A stretch of DNA of 39,074 nt from Gammaproteobacteria bacterium. Lineage in GTDB: Bacteria > Pseudomonadota > Gammaproteobacteria > GCA-001735895. The position numbers and the translations under genes were made by a program. This document shows, one piece after another, positions 8,664 to 19,769 of this stretch (the stretch's first letter is position 1; every line of letters begins with the position of its first letter). The DNA lies in contig JAAEPH010000048.1 in assembly GCA_024232855.1 (NCBI GenBank), forward strand, positions 1 through 39,074. The letters are read 5' to 3'. The notes under the pieces were generated by a model. That model ran no database searches, was not told the DNA's origin, and saw nothing but the letters and a program-made list of their open reading frames with translations.

Positions 8664-8825
8664 TCAAAAATCGATACAGCGGCCATTCTTCTCCCAATCG
8701 CCGTAACGAGTCGGCTCCTTGCCCTTCGGACCACCGTATTCGCGCGGCGGCGCTGTATCTTCTCCCGATTGCTCATCGTCCGTTTCAACAGGTGCGGGCT
8801 CATCTTTTGATTCCATCTCGGGCAT
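8664..8825 (-). CDS. SDHAF4-like succinate dehydrogenase assembly factor (DUF1674)
   Basis: A 53-residue frame that is easy to miss because of its length. The acidic N-terminus (MPEMESKDEPAPVETDDE) leads into the C-terminal signature REYGGPKGKEPTRYGDWEK, followed by NGRCIDF and the stop. This closing block is the hallmark of DUF1674, the bacterial relative of SDHAF4/Sdh8, which in eukaryotes binds free flavinylated SdhA and limits reactive oxygen release before SdhB joins. It lies 50 bases before sdhC, in the same direction. Two in-frame stops precede the ATG at 8825; the ATG three codons later is the other possible start. Confidence 0.9.
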   Translation of the reverse strand: MPEMESKDEPAPVETDDEQSGEDTAPPREYGGPKGKEPTRYGDWEKNGRCIDF

Positions 8826-8888
8826 TCGAACTGAAACTCATTTTCAACAGCCCGGAATTTTATCACAGTAAACCAATTCGACGCGCAC

Positions 8889-8910
8889 AAAAGCGCTCCC
8901 GCGAGGGCGC
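8889..8910 (-). terminator. Probable terminator after dsbC
   Basis: Read leftward, GCGCCCTCGCGGGAGCGC (8910-8893) folds into a short GC hairpin with one bulge and is followed by TTTT. It lies between the dsbC stop at 8944 and the start of the sdh operon. The T-tract is short, so strength is uncertain. Confidence 0.45.
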
Positions 8911-8943
8911 CGGGGCTGATTTCTATGGGTTATATTGAAATTC

Positions 8944-9681
8944 TTACTGATTAATCAACTGCGGAATCAATTCCTGGTACGGCACATAGCCATTGAACAT
9001 GACGCCCTCGCTGGTATAGAGCGCGGGTGTACCCTTGACGCCAATGCGATTACCGAGCACATAGCCGTCGTCGACATGCGCGGCTGATGCACAATCTCCA
9101 GAAGATGCCAGGGTTCCCGCAAGCGCACCCTTGGCGATGCTCATTGCCGCAAGCTTGTCGTCGGCACACCAGACTTTTTTCAGGTCACTGTACCCCGGAC
9201 CGCGATTACCACCGCGCGGATAGGGAAAGTAGTGAACCGATATCCCGGCTTGCTGCAGGTACTTGACCTCCTTGTGTAACTGTTGGCAGTAACCGCAGCT
9301 GGTATCGGTAAACACATTGAGCACGGCAAGTTCTTCCTCCAGCGCCGGGTAGACGATCTGTTTTTCCTCGGCGAAGCCGGCAAGTTCCTCGACGACCAGG
9401 TCGCGCCGGCTAACCTCGGTCATGTTACGCGCCAGCTTGAGGTCGACCAGGTCACCGATGAAAACATAGCGCCCGCCCTCGATCAGGTAGGCGAACTTGT
9501 TACCGAAACGGGTTTGATAAACCCCTTCGACACCGGTGGCGACCGGCGCTGCAATCTGGTCGGTGCCGAGGCGCAGCTTCAGCAGCCGCGTCATATCTTC
9601 GGGTGCTTCTTCATTGGCACCGGCGTATGACATGGACAATGAAAATAACAGGGCACAGGCCAGCGTGAAGAGTGATTTCAT
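8944..9681 (-). CDS. dsbC: Periplasmic disulfide isomerase DsbC
   Basis: DsbC reshuffles wrong disulfides in exported proteins and is kept reduced by DsbD. The 245 residues begin with a signal peptide (MKSLFTLACALLFSLSMSYA). The N-terminal dimerisation domain includes GVYQTRFGNKFAYLIEGGRYVFIGDL. The thioredoxin-fold domain has the active site C129-G-Y-C132 in FTDTSCGYCQQLH, and the cis-proline loop GTPALYTSEG lies near the end. The ATG at 9681 has AGGA eight bases upstream. It is separated from rarA by 155 bases and is probably its own unit. Confidence 0.95.
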   Translation of the reverse strand: MKSLFTLACALLFSLSMSYAGANEEAPEDMTRLLKLRLGTDQIAAPVATGVEGVYQTRFGNKFAYLIEGGRYVFIGDLVDLKLARNMTEVSRRDLVVEELAGFAEEKQIVYPALEEELAVLNVFTDTSCGYCQQLHKEVKYLQQAGISVHYFPYPRGGNRGPGYSDLKKVWCADDKLAAMSIAKGALAGTLASSGDCASAAHVDDGYVLGNRIGVKGTPALYTSEGVMFNGYVPYQELIPQLINQ

Positions 9682-9726
9682 GGGTGGATTCCTGGTTTAT
9701 AGTTGAAGTATTAGTCTGACTATGGG

Positions 9727-9840
9727 CTATAAAGTTCGCTTTTTCCATATCAAACCGCGATTGTTTGCCGGCATCTCGATATCGGCATCGAGCGCCATGC
9801 CGGCCGCCTGTATGAACGGAAGGTTGCGCGGCGCGTTCAT
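9727..9840 (-). CDS. Possible 37-residue small protein coupled to rarA
   Basis: An ATG overlaps the rarA stop as ATGA (9840-9837) and opens a 37-codon frame ending at a TAG at 9727. The product begins MNAPRNLPFIQAAGMAL and ends GLIWKKRTL. I do not recognise it and see no signal peptide or membrane helix. The stop-start overlap is the only positive evidence; chance is quite possible at this length. Confidence 0.25.
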   Translation of the reverse strand: MNAPRNLPFIQAAGMALDADIEMPANNRGLIWKKRTL

Positions 9841-11138
9841 TTTTTCGCTTCCAGGTTAAGCTTGCGCAGGCGCGCCAGTTTCTCCGCGATCCTGATCTCC
9901 AGCCCACGCTCAACCGGGTGATAATACTGCCGTGCGCCCAGCGCCTCGGGGAAATAGTCGACACCGGCGGCGAAGGCATCGCCTTCATCGTGTGCGTAAC
10001 GATAGCCTTCGCCGTAACCCTGCTCCGCCATGAATTTTGTCGGTGCGTTGCGCAGGTGCAACGGCACCTCGAGGCTGCCCGAGTCACGCGCATCCTGCAT
10101 CGCCTGCTGGTAAGCGCTGTAGACGGCGTTACTCTTTGCCGCGCAAGCGAGGTAAACGATGCCCTGGGCGATCGCGAGCTCACCCTCCGGGCTACCGAGG
10201 CGCTCGTAGGTCTGCCAGCCATTGAGGCATAGCTCCAGCGCGCGCGGGTCGGCAATACCGATATCCTCGATCGCCATGCGCACCACGCGGCGCGCGATGT
10301 ATACCGGATCGCAGCCGCCATCGATCATGCGGCAGAACCAGTAAAGCGAGGCATCGGGGTCGGAGCCGCGCACCGACTTGTGCAGCGCCGAAATCTGCTC
10401 GTAAAAAAGATCGCCCGCCTTGTCGAAGCGACGCGGCCCCTGCTGCGCGATCTCGGCAACCAGCGCGGGATCGATATGCCCGCTCTCGACCAGGTCGCTG
10501 ATGATTTCGAGATAGGTCAGTGCGCGCCGTGCATCACCATCGGCCGCCTGCGCCAGCAGGCGCCTGGCGTCATCGTCGATACCGAGGTCGAGCTTTCCGA
10601 GCCCGTACTCCGGGTCCCGCAGGGCGCGATCGATCACCTGCTCGATGTCCTCGTCCTGAATCGGCTTGAGCACGTAGGTTCGGGTGCGCGACAACAGCGC
10701 ATTGTTCAACTCGAAGGAAGGATTCTCGGTGGTGGCGCCGACAAAGAGGATGGTGCCGTCTTCGATATGCGGCAAAAAGGCATCCTGCTGGGCCTTGTTG
10801 AAACGGTGCACCTCGTCGATGAACAGTACCGTCAAGCCCTGGAACTGCCGCGCCTGCTCGATTGCCTCGCGAATATCCTTGACCCCGGCAAGCACCGCGG
10901 AGAGGGTGATAAAGCGCGCGTCGGAATATTCCGCGAGCAGGCGCGCGATCGTTGTTTTGCCGGTTCCGGGCGGCCCCCAGAAGATCATCGAATGCAGGCG
11001 ATTGCTTTCAATGGCCTGGCGCAGCGGTTTGCCGGATGCGAGCAGGTGTGACTGGCCGAAGACCTGTTCGAGCTTGCGTGGACGCATGCGGTCGGCAAGA
11101 GGTTGAAATTCCTTTTCCGCCTGGAACAGATCACTCAT
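9837..11138 (-). CDS. rarA: Replication-associated recombination protein RarA (MgsA)
   Basis: RarA is a AAA+ ATPase of the clamp-loader/RuvB group that acts at stalled replication forks. Motifs: Walker A GPPGTGKTT at 55-63, Walker B LFIDEVHRFNKAQQDAFLPHIEDG, sensor 1 GATTENPSFELN, the arginine finger in LLSRTRTY, and the C-terminal tetramerisation domain with MIDGGCDPVYIARRVVRMA. I start at the ATG at 11138 (MSDLFQAEKEFQPLADRMRP, matching the family start); a TTG four codons earlier is the alternative. At 433 residues it is normal. It follows lolA and ftsK, an arrangement common in Gammaproteobacteria. Confidence 0.95.
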   Translation of the reverse strand: MSDLFQAEKEFQPLADRMRPRKLEQVFGQSHLLASGKPLRQAIESNRLHSMIFWGPPGTGKTTIARLLAEYSDARFITLSAVLAGVKDIREAIEQARQFQGLTVLFIDEVHRFNKAQQDAFLPHIEDGTILFVGATTENPSFELNNALLSRTRTYVLKPIQDEDIEQVIDRALRDPEYGLGKLDLGIDDDARRLLAQAADGDARRALTYLEIISDLVESGHIDPALVAEIAQQGPRRFDKAGDLFYEQISALHKSVRGSDPDASLYWFCRMIDGGCDPVYIARRVVRMAIEDIGIADPRALELCLNGWQTYERLGSPEGELAIAQGIVYLACAAKSNAVYSAYQQAMQDARDSGSLEVPLHLRNAPTKFMAEQGYGEGYRYAHDEGDAFAAGVDYFPEALGARQYYHPVERGLEIRIAEKLARLRKLNLEAKK

Positions 11139-11158
11139 GGGCTGGTGCAACAGGCGGG

Positions 11159-11776
11159 TTAACCGCCCACGCCGTAGATATCGACCCCGGGGGGCGGCAC
11201 GAATTTGAATGTGGCGGGATTGTGGACCACGCCGCTACGCTGGTTTTCGAAAACAATTTGCGTGCTCTGGCCGAACTGATCCTGCAGTTCCATCGCACGC
11301 ACGCGCTCGCCGTCGATACCGATGTAGATATGGGTATACTCAAGATCGTCTGCGTGCGGCGACAATTCAACCCAGTAGAGAAACTTGCGCTGCCCCACTT
11401 CGCTGATCTCGAATTGCTCGCTGACGTCGGCCTGTTTCATCAGGATCATGATCGGCGCATTGGAGAGCCCCTGATCCATCGGTTTCACCGTCACCTGGTC
11501 CAGTTCGACATCGTACACCCACAGTTCGCTGCCGTCGGCAATAATGCGTTGCTCGAAAGGATCGGTATAAACCCAGGCAAATTTCCCGGGCCGCTGCAAC
11601 GCCAGCGTGCCGCGGCTTTGCTGCACGACGTTCTTATCCTCGTCCAGCAGGGTCTGTTTGAACTCGGTACTGAGATTGTCCATGTTCTCGAGGGCGACCT
11701 TGAGTCGTTGTGCGGCATCCTCGGCCCAGGCCGGGTTGGCAATCAACAGCAAGGCGACAATCAGGTATCTCATCAT
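11159..11776 (-). CDS. lolA: Outer-membrane lipoprotein carrier LolA
   Basis: LolA ferries lipoproteins across the periplasm from LolCDE to LolB. The 205-residue precursor has a signal peptide (MMRYLIVALLLIANPAWA, cleavage before EDA). The mature part shows the LolA pattern: NLSTEFKQTLLDE near the start, RGTLALQRPGKFAWVYTDPFEQRIIADG in the first sheet, and VFENQRSGVVHNPATFKFVPPPGVDIYG at the end. Its ATG directly abuts the ftsK TAA. It is encoded between ftsK and rarA in the classical order. Confidence 0.95.
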   Translation of the reverse strand: MMRYLIVALLLIANPAWAEDAAQRLKVALENMDNLSTEFKQTLLDEDKNVVQQSRGTLALQRPGKFAWVYTDPFEQRIIADGSELWVYDVELDQVTVKPMDQGLSNAPIMILMKQADVSEQFEISEVGQRKFLYWVELSPHADDLEYTHIYIGIDGERVRAMELQDQFGQSTQIVFENQRSGVVHNPATFKFVPPPGVDIYGVGG

Positions 11777-14107
11777 TTAATCCGCTGGTGGTGGCGGCGC
11801 CAGTACTTCCCGGCTGCCGTTTGACTGCACCATCGAAACCACGCCCGAGGCTTCCATTTCCTCGATCATGCGCGCCGCCCTGTTATAACCAATCTTGAGT
11901 CGCCGTTGCACGTAGGAAATCGACGCCTTGCGAGTTTCGGTGACGACCGCAACGGCCTCGTCGTAGAGCGGGTCGGCTTCGTCGCCGCTGGAATCACGCG
12001 GTGCTTCTCCGGGCAATACGGGTGCAGTGGACTCTTCAAGGACATCGGTAATGTAGTTTGGCTGGCCGAGTTTCTTGATTTCATTGACGACGGCGTGGAC
12101 TTCGTGATCGTCGACGAAGGCGCCGTGCACCCGTTCCGGCACGCTCGTGCCCGGCGGCAGGTAAAGCATGTCGCCGTGGCCCAGCAAGGTCTCGGCGCCC
12201 ATTTGATCGAGTATCGTGCGCGAATCGACCTTCGACGACACCTGGAACGCGATGCGGGTCGGGATATTGGACTTGATCAAACCGGTGATGACGTCGACCG
12301 AAGGCCGCTGCGTCGCCAGCAGCAGGTGTATTCCGGAAGCGCGCGCCTTTTGCGCCAGGCGTGCGATCAATTCTTCGACCTTCTTGCCGACGACCATGAT
12401 CATGTCGGCGAATTCGTCGACCACGACGACGATATAGGGCAAGGGTTCGAGATCATCCGGTTTGGCGTCGGGATCGAGCAACAGGCGATTCCTGTCGAAA
12501 AGCGGGTCCTTGATCGGCGAGCCCTCGGCGGCAGCTTCGCGCACCTTGCGGTTGTAGCCGGAAATATTGCGCACGCCCAGCGACGCCATCAGCCGGTAAC
12601 GGCGCTCCATTTCCGCCACGCACCAGCGCAACGCGTTGGCGGCCTCCTTCATGTCGGTTACCACCGGCGCGATCAGGTGCGGGATATCTTCGTAGACATT
12701 GAGCTCGAGCATCTTCGGGTCGATCAGAATCATGCGTACGTCGCTCGGGGTCGCCTTGAACAGTATGCTCAACAGCATCGCGTTCAAAGCCACCGATTTA
12801 CCGGAACCGGTCGTGCCCGCGACCAGCAGGTGGGGCATCCTGGCGAGATCGGCGACCACGGCTTCACCGCTGATATCCTTGCCAAGCGCAAGCGTCAGCG
12901 GCGAAGCGGCCTGGTCGAAACTCTTCGACTGCACGATTTCACGCAGCGCCACGAGTTCGCGCTTTTCATTTGGAATTTCGAGCCCCATGACCGACTTGCC
13001 GGGAATGATTTCGACCACGCGCACGCCTATGACCGACAACGAACGCGCCAGATCCTTGGACAGGTTGGATATCTGGTTGACCTTGACGCCGGGCGCGGGC
13101 AGGATCTCGAAGCGTGTAATAACCGGACCGGGATGCACCGATTCGACCTGGACTTCGATACCGAAATCGCGCAGCTTCGACTCCAGCTGCTGCGACATGG
13201 CTTCGAGCGCCGAGGTACTGTACCCGGCCACCCTGGCCCGGGGCTGGTCCAGCAATGCCAGCGGCGGTATCGTGCTGCCGCCGTTGCTGGAAGACTTGAA
13301 CAGCGGGATCTGTTTTTCCTTTTCGACGCGCGTACTCGATTCGATGTGTTCGACCACCGGTTCGATCTTCAGCGGTTTGCGTTTTACCTGCTTTTGCTGC
13401 CGCACCTGGAAAACCTGTTCGCGCTCGCTGCGATTGCGCTTGCCCTCGACACGGTCGCGAATCAGGTAGTAACGATCGATCACCTTGTCGATTGCGAGCA
13501 AGGTGTACTTGCCGAGAGCGTCGACCAGGGCGAGCCATGAAAGACCGGTAAACAGCGTCAGCCCCGACAGAAACAACGCCAGGTGCAATACCGTGGCGCC
13601 GACAAAACCCAGCCCCTGGGAGAAGTAATTACCGGTAATCTGCCCGAGTATGCCGCCGGCATCGAGCGGCATCGCGCCCGGCGCGACCGAGAAATGCAGG
13701 CTCGCCAGCGCGCAGCCGGAAATCAGCGTAAGCACGAAACCGCTCCAGCGGATGACCAGCATCTGGTAGCGGTCTTCCGCGCTCAGGTCGCGCGTCTTCA
13801 CCAGAATCACGCCGTTGTAAACGAGCATGGTCGGCAACAGTAACGCCAGGTAACCGAACAGGTAAAAAGTCAGGTCGGCGATCCATGCGCCCGCGGAACC
13901 ACCGAAGTTGCTGGTCTCGACGTTGCTGCCGCTGTGCGACCACGAGGGGTCCTGGATGTCGTAACTGAACATTGCCACCAGGAAATAGCCCGCCAGCGCA
14001 AACGACAGCAGCATGCCGGCCTCGCGCAGGCGCTGGTTGACCTGGGCGGCAAACATCAGCCTGTTTTGCGGGGAGTCGCCGCGCGATTTGGGTTTCGCTT
14101 GCGCCAC
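11777..14107 (-). CDS. ftsK: DNA translocase FtsK
   Basis: FtsK couples chromosome segregation to septation, pumping DNA toward dif for XerCD. The 776 residues hold an N-terminal membrane domain with hydrophobic segments at about 30-48, 78-102, 120-140 and 165-195. A short linker (about 200-290) is far shorter than the E. coli one, which explains the smaller size. The motor domain follows, with Walker [11 protein letters not shown] at 431-440 and Walker B in [14 protein letters not shown]. The C-terminal winged-helix gamma domain (about 700-770: [23 protein letters not shown]) reads KOPS sites. It is divergent from trxB. Confidence 0.96.
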   Translation of the reverse strand: MAQAKPKSRGDSPQNRLMFAAQVNQRLREAGMLLSFALAGYFLVAMFSYDIQDPSWSHSGSNVETSNFGGSAGAWIADLTFYLFGYLALLLPTMLVYNGVILVKTRDLSAEDRYQMLVIRWSGFVLTLISGCALASLHFSVAPGAMPLDAGGILGQITGNYFSQGLGFVGATVLHLALFLSGLTLFTGLSWLALVDALGKYTLLAIDKVIDRYYLIRDRVEGKRNRSEREQVFQVRQQKQVKRKPLKIEPVVEHIESSTRVEKEKQIPLFKSSSNGGSTIPPLALLDQPRARVAGYSTSALEAMSQQLESKLRDFGIEVQVESVHPGPVITRFEILPAPGVKVNQISNLSKDLARSLSVIGVRVVEIIPGKSVMGLEIPNEKRELVALREIVQSKSFDQAASPLTLALGKDISGEAVVADLARMPHLLVAGTTGSGKSVALNAMLLSILFKATPSDVRMILIDPKMLELNVYEDIPHLIAPVVTDMKEAANALRWCVAEMERRYRLMASLGVRNISGYNRKVREAAAEGSPIKDPLFDRNRLLLDPDAKPDDLEPLPYIVVVVDEFADMIMVVGKKVEELIARLAQKARASGIHLLLATQRPSVDVITGLIKSNIPTRIAFQVSSKVDSRTILDQMGAETLLGHGDMLYLPPGTSVPERVHGAFVDDHEVHAVVNEIKKLGQPNYITDVLEESTAPVLPGEAPRDSSGDEADPLYDEAVAVVTETRKASISYVQRRLKIGYNRAARMIEEMEASGVVSMVQSNGSREVLAPPPPAD

Positions 14108-16407
<2,300 letters not shown>

Positions 16408-16451
16408 AGACTATTTACTTTAAGTATGTATTGTATATTATTGATATATAA

Positions 16452-17096
16452 ATGATTAGTTGGCTTGAACCCACCGCCGATCCACACTTTCCGGATACCG
16501 AATCGGCACTTGCTGAACCGCCCGGATTACTCGCGGCGGGCGGTAAACTGAGCGTCGAATGGTTGGTGGTGGCTTATCGACAGGGCATTTTCCCCTGGTT
16601 TAACGAGGGCCAGCCCATACTGTGGTGGGCGCCGGCGCCACGCATGGTGCTGTATCCGCAAGACTTTCACACCAGCAAAAGCCTGCGCAAACTACAGCGG
16701 CAACAACGCTACCGGGTCAGCGAGGATCGCGACTTCAATGCCGTCATCGAGGCCTGTGCCGGGGAACGGTCGGGCCAGCGCGGTACCTGGATCAATTCAC
16801 AGATGGTCGAAGCTTACATGACGATGCATCGAGCCGGGTTCGCGCATTCGATCGAGTGCCGCGACGGCAGCGAACTCGTCGGCGGACTTTACGGTATTGC
16901 CCTCGGCAAGGTTTTTTTTGGTGAGTCGATGTTCAGCCGCGTGCCGAATGCCTCCAAACTGTGCCTGAAACAGCTGGTCGATTGCGGGCGCTACGAACTC
17001 ATCGATTGCCAGATGCCGACCACGCACCTGCATTCGCTCGGCGCCAGTGAAATCAGCCGCGAAGAATTCGAAGCCGCGCTCAATCGATGGGTTTAG
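16452..17096 (+). CDS. aat: Leucyl/phenylalanyl-tRNA-protein transferase Aat
   Basis: Aat adds Leu or Phe from charged tRNA to proteins with N-terminal Lys or Arg, marking them for ClpS-ClpAP. The 214 residues (E. coli 234) include [84 protein letters not shown] and [14 protein letters not shown], which cover the family's signature blocks in order. The 44-base leader is AT-rich (TATATTATTGATATATAA) without a visible Shine-Dalgarno sequence, so it may be weakly translated or leaderless. Arginyl-transferase bpt/ate, infA and clpA, often adjacent, are not seen here. Confidence 0.95.
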   Translation: MISWLEPTADPHFPDTESALAEPPGLLAAGGKLSVEWLVVAYRQGIFPWFNEGQPILWWAPAPRMVLYPQDFHTSKSLRKLQRQQRYRVSEDRDFNAVIEACAGERSGQRGTWINSQMVEAYMTMHRAGFAHSIECRDGSELVGGLYGIALGKVFFGESMFSRVPNASKLCLKQLVDCGRYELIDCQMPTTHLHSLGASEISREEFEAALNRWV

Positions 17097-17118
17097 GCTG
17101 CGGATGCTTTCCTGGGGG

Positions 17119-17317
17119 GGTTCTCGCGGAGGCGCGGAGCACGCTGAGCGCGCAAAGAAGGTTCTCGCTGAGAACGCTGAGTGCGCAGAGAAGGTTCTCG
17201 CAGAGGCGCAGGGGGGCAGGGAGCGCTGAGGAATATAAGTGTGGGTGGCTGGGGATTTCCATTCAATTTTCGACAACCCCTATATCGCTCCGCGAACACC
17301 GCGCCTCTGCGAGAACC
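17119..17317. repeat. Imperfect tandem and inverted GGTTCTCGC repeat
   Basis: GGTTCTCGC starts three similar units at 17119, 17160 and 17193 (41 and 33 bases apart), each followed by GAG-rich sequence such as GGAGGCGCGGAG or GCTGAGTGCGCAGAG. The last unit, GGTTCTCGCAGAGGCGC (17193-17209), recurs as its exact reverse complement at 17301-17317. The stretch reads open in several frames, but the products are low-complexity Arg/Ala/Glu peptides, so I regard it as noncoding. Confidence 0.7.
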
Positions 17318-17480
17318 TCCCTGCGTGCTCGGCAGGGTTTATCCAGAGTGATCTTACCGCGGCGCTTATGGATGGCAATGCCGCCAGCAGCGCCGGCGCC
17401 ACCTACCTGGATTCCGCGCGATATTTCATGGCGATCGGCCTGTGACTCGCCTGCCCGCCGCCCTACCTGACACACCGGCG
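17318..17480. other. Unassigned gap between aat and mtkB
   Basis: Between the GGTTCTCGC repeat and the mtkB stop. A plus-strand frame ending at 17445 closes with LDSARYFMAIGL and has non-random-looking composition. It has no start of its own outside the repeat. It may be the 3' scrap of a decayed gene, but I do not recognise the family. Confidence 0.3.
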
Positions 17481-18368
17481 TTATAGCTTCTGCAACGCCT
17501 GCGCCACGGCATTACCGAATTCCGAAGGCCGCAGGATGATGCCGACACCGGCGGCACGCAGTATCTCTACCTTTTCGGCGGCCGACTCGCCCGCACTGGT
17601 GACGATGGCGCCGGCGTGGCCCATTGTGCGTCCGCGCGGGGCGGTCAGGCCGGCAATATAGGCGAGCACCGGTTTTTGCATGTGATCGCGCACGAAGGCA
17701 GCGGCCTCGGCTTCCTGCGGGCCGCCGATTTCGCCGATCATGACGACCAGTTTCGTATCGGGGTCCTCTTCGAAACGCTCCAGGTGATCACGAAAGGCGC
17801 TGCCGTTGATCGGGTCGCCGCCGATACCGACGCTGGTGGAAATACCGATCCCCATCGCTTTCATCTGCGAGGCGGCCTCGTATCCGAGCGTACCTGAGCG
17901 GCCGATCAGGCCGACGTTGCCCTGCTGGTAGATATGCCCCGGCATGATTCCCATCATCGCCTTGCCCGGGCTGATGGTGCCGGCACAGTTGGGGCCGGTC
18001 AGGGTCATGCGCTGTTCGCGCCTGTAACGCCGCATGTAGCGTTTGACGCGCATCATATCCTGCGCCGGGATACCGTCGGTGACGCAGACACAGAAGCGAA
18101 TGCCGGCATCGGCGGCTTCCATGATGGTATCGGCGGCAAACGGCGGCGGCACGAAAACCACGCTGGCCTCGGCGCCGGTGTCACGCACCGCATCCTTGAC
18201 CGTGTTGAAAACCGGGCGATCGAGGTGCCGTTCACCACCTTTTCCGGGCGTGACGCCACCGACGACATTGGTGCCGTAGTCGATCATCTCCTGCGCGTGA
18301 AAACTGCCGATACGGCCGGTGTATCCCTGTACGATGACCGGGGTTTTCTCATCTAGAAATATACTCAT
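17481..18368 (-). CDS. mtkB: Malate-CoA ligase (malate thiokinase) alpha subunit, SucD-like
   Basis: The alpha subunit binds CoA and carries the phosphohistidine of this ATP-dependent acid-thiol ligase. Seen: CoA-site start PVIVQGYTGRIGSFHAQEM, NVVGGVTPGKGG, TGPNCAGTISPG, GRSGTLGYEAA, VGIGGDPINGS, and the active His in RTMGHAGAIV. In 295 residues the pattern follows MtkB of serine-cycle methylotrophs rather than SucD: YTGRIGSFHAQEMIDYGTN instead of FTGSQGTFHSEQ, an insert MMRVKRYMRRYRREQRMTL, and GPNCAGTI instead of GPNCPGVI. The adjacent mcl gene strengthens this. GAGGAGA precedes the ATG. Succinyl-CoA ligase remains the alternative. Confidence 0.8.
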   Translation of the reverse strand: MSIFLDEKTPVIVQGYTGRIGSFHAQEMIDYGTNVVGGVTPGKGGERHLDRPVFNTVKDAVRDTGAEASVVFVPPPFAADTIMEAADAGIRFCVCVTDGIPAQDMMRVKRYMRRYRREQRMTLTGPNCAGTISPGKAMMGIMPGHIYQQGNVGLIGRSGTLGYEAASQMKAMGIGISTSVGIGGDPINGSAFRDHLERFEEDPDTKLVVMIGEIGGPQEAEAAAFVRDHMQKPVLAYIAGLTAPRGRTMGHAGAIVTSAGESAAEKVEILRAAGVGIILRPSEFGNAVAQALQKL

Positions 18369-18380
18369 CTCGGTCTCTCC

Positions 18381-19568
18381 TCAGGTTTGTGCGCCGGCTG
18401 ACTGGTGGAGGTTTGCCGAGGCGACCGCCTTTTCCGCCGCCTCGGCAAGGGTATCGGCGGTAATCAGGTCGATATCGCTGTCGGCCAGTATCTGCCGGCC
18501 GAGTTCAACGTTGGTGCCGGATAGCCGCACGACCACGGGAACCGGCACATCGAGTTTCCGCATCGCCTGGATGACACCCTCGGCAACCCAGTCACAACGG
18601 TTGATACCGGCGAATATGTTGACCAGGATCGCATCCACGCCCTCGTCGGAAAGCACCAGGTTGAATGCCTTGGCGACCCGGTCGGGCGAGGCGCCACCGC
18701 CGATATCGAGAAAGTTGGCCGGCTCGCCGCCGACGTGCTTGATCATATCCATGGTAGCCATGGCCAGCCCGGCGCCGTTGATGATGCAACCGATATTGCC
18801 ATCGAGGCCAACGTAACTGAGGCCGCGATCGGCTGCGTTCATTTCGCGTGCATCCTCCTGTGACTTGTCACGCAGCTCGGAAATCTGCGGACGGCGGAAT
18901 AGCGCGTTGTCGTCGAATCCCATCTTCGCGTCGAGCGCGATGATACGACCGTCGCTGGTTACCACCAACGGGTTGACTTCGACCATGGTGGCGTCGAGGT
19001 CGCGAAACGCGCGGTAGCAAGCCTTCAATGCCTTTACCGCCTCGGCCAGCTGCGAGGCCTCCATGCCGAGCGCAAAGGCGATTTCGCGCGCCTGAAAATC
19101 CTGCATGCCGACCGCCGGTTCGATGGGCACACGCACGATGGCATCGGGATCGGTCTCGGCGATTTCCTCGATGTCCATTCCACCCGAAGAGGAAGCGACA
19201 CAGACGATGCGTTCAAAGGCGCGATCGAGCACAAACGCGAGGTAGATTTCGCGCGCGATATCGGTCGCTTCCTCGATGTAAAGCCGCCCGATGAGCTTGC
19301 CCTGGGGGCCGGTCTGGTTTGTCGCCAGACGCCGGCCCAGCAAGGCATTGGCGGCTTCCATGACTTCGTTCTCGCTGCCGCAGACTTTGATGCCGCCGGC
19401 CTTGCCGCGCGCACCGGAATGGATCTGCGCCTTGACCACCCACTTTTCACCGCCGAGTTCCTTGGCGCGGTAGGCGGCCTGTTCGGGACTATATGCGATG
19501 CCTCCCTTTGCTATCGGCATGCCGAAATCGGCCAGTAACGTCTTCGCCTGGTACTCATGAATATCCAT
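18381..19568 (-). CDS. mtkA: Malate-CoA ligase (malate thiokinase) beta subunit, SucC-like
   Basis: The beta subunit has the ATP-grasp fold and binds nucleotide and acid substrate. Residues: [16 protein letters not shown] start, [19 protein letters not shown]-grasp loop, MVEVNPLVV and [12 protein letters not shown] for metal binding, and the C-terminal [19 protein letters not shown] and [16 protein letters not shown]. The 395 residues are typical of the family. I start at the ATG at 19568, preceded by CAGGAG seven bases away. mtkB follows after 12 bases. It could serve either malate or succinate; malate is favoured because of malyl-CoA lyase next door and the MtkB-like partner. Confidence 0.8.
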   Translation of the reverse strand: MDIHEYQAKTLLADFGMPIAKGGIAYSPEQAAYRAKELGGEKWVVKAQIHSGARGKAGGIKVCGSENEVMEAANALLGRRLATNQTGPQGKLIGRLYIEEATDIAREIYLAFVLDRAFERIVCVASSSGGMDIEEIAETDPDAIVRVPIEPAVGMQDFQAREIAFALGMEASQLAEAVKALKACYRAFRDLDATMVEVNPLVVTSDGRIIALDAKMGFDDNALFRRPQISELRDKSQEDAREMNAADRGLSYVGLDGNIGCIINGAGLAMATMDMIKHVGGEPANFLDIGGGASPDRVAKAFNLVLSDEGVDAILVNIFAGINRCDWVAEGVIQAMRKLDVPVPVVVRLSGTNVELGRQILADSDIDLITADTLAEAAEKAVASANLHQSAGAQT

Positions 19569-19589
19569 CGTGCTTCTCCTGCCGGGTCT

Positions 19590-19757
19590 TAGCCCGGAAA
19601 GTTCATAAATCTGCGCGAAGATCACGCAGTATATTTATTTCACAAGGAAATATCCGAAGGAACCTCGTATCAGTGATTACGAGTGACTGAGGATATATTT
19701 CTTGTGGAATCAATAGACAAGCGAGATTGTGCACGATTTATGAATTTTCCGGGTTAG
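19590..19757 (+). repeat. Family A palindromic element, copy 2
   Basis: A complete 168-base element between mcl and mtkA. Ends: TAGCCCGGAAAGTTCATAAAT and ATTTATGAATTTTCCGGGTTA, near-perfect inverted repeats. Inner stem: ATTTCACAAGGAAATATCC with GGATATATTTCTTGTGGAAT. Apex: CTCGTATC with GATTACGAG. Copy 1 (1-140) is its close inverted relative; copy 3 (29118-29285) shares the ends and plan but has different stem bases. Here it would sit in the mcl-mtkA intercistronic mRNA. Confidence 0.9.
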
Positions 19758-19769
19758 TTAGCGCCTGGG

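Noticed and set aside
8600-8938. 112-codon plus-strand open frame
   Set aside because: It is antisense to the SDHAF4-like gene and the sdh promoter region and has no recognisable features.
11906-13540. 544-codon open frame on the plus strand
   Set aside because: It is antisense to ftsK, rich in His, Arg, Asp and Gln as expected of a GC-rich shadow, and has no family-like motif.
17119-17317. CRISPR array
   Set aside because: The units vary in length (41 and 33 bases), are imperfect, have no distinct spacers and no cas genes nearby.
17481-19568. Calling the ligase pair succinyl-CoA synthetase SucCD
   Set aside because: The alpha subunit carries MtkB-type segments and the gene next to the pair is a malyl-CoA lyase. 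SucCD is kept only as the alternative.
19590-19757. Riboswitch or attenuator for mtkA
   Set aside because: The same sequence occurs after cysG and before galU in either orientation, so it is a dispersed element rather than a gene-specific control.
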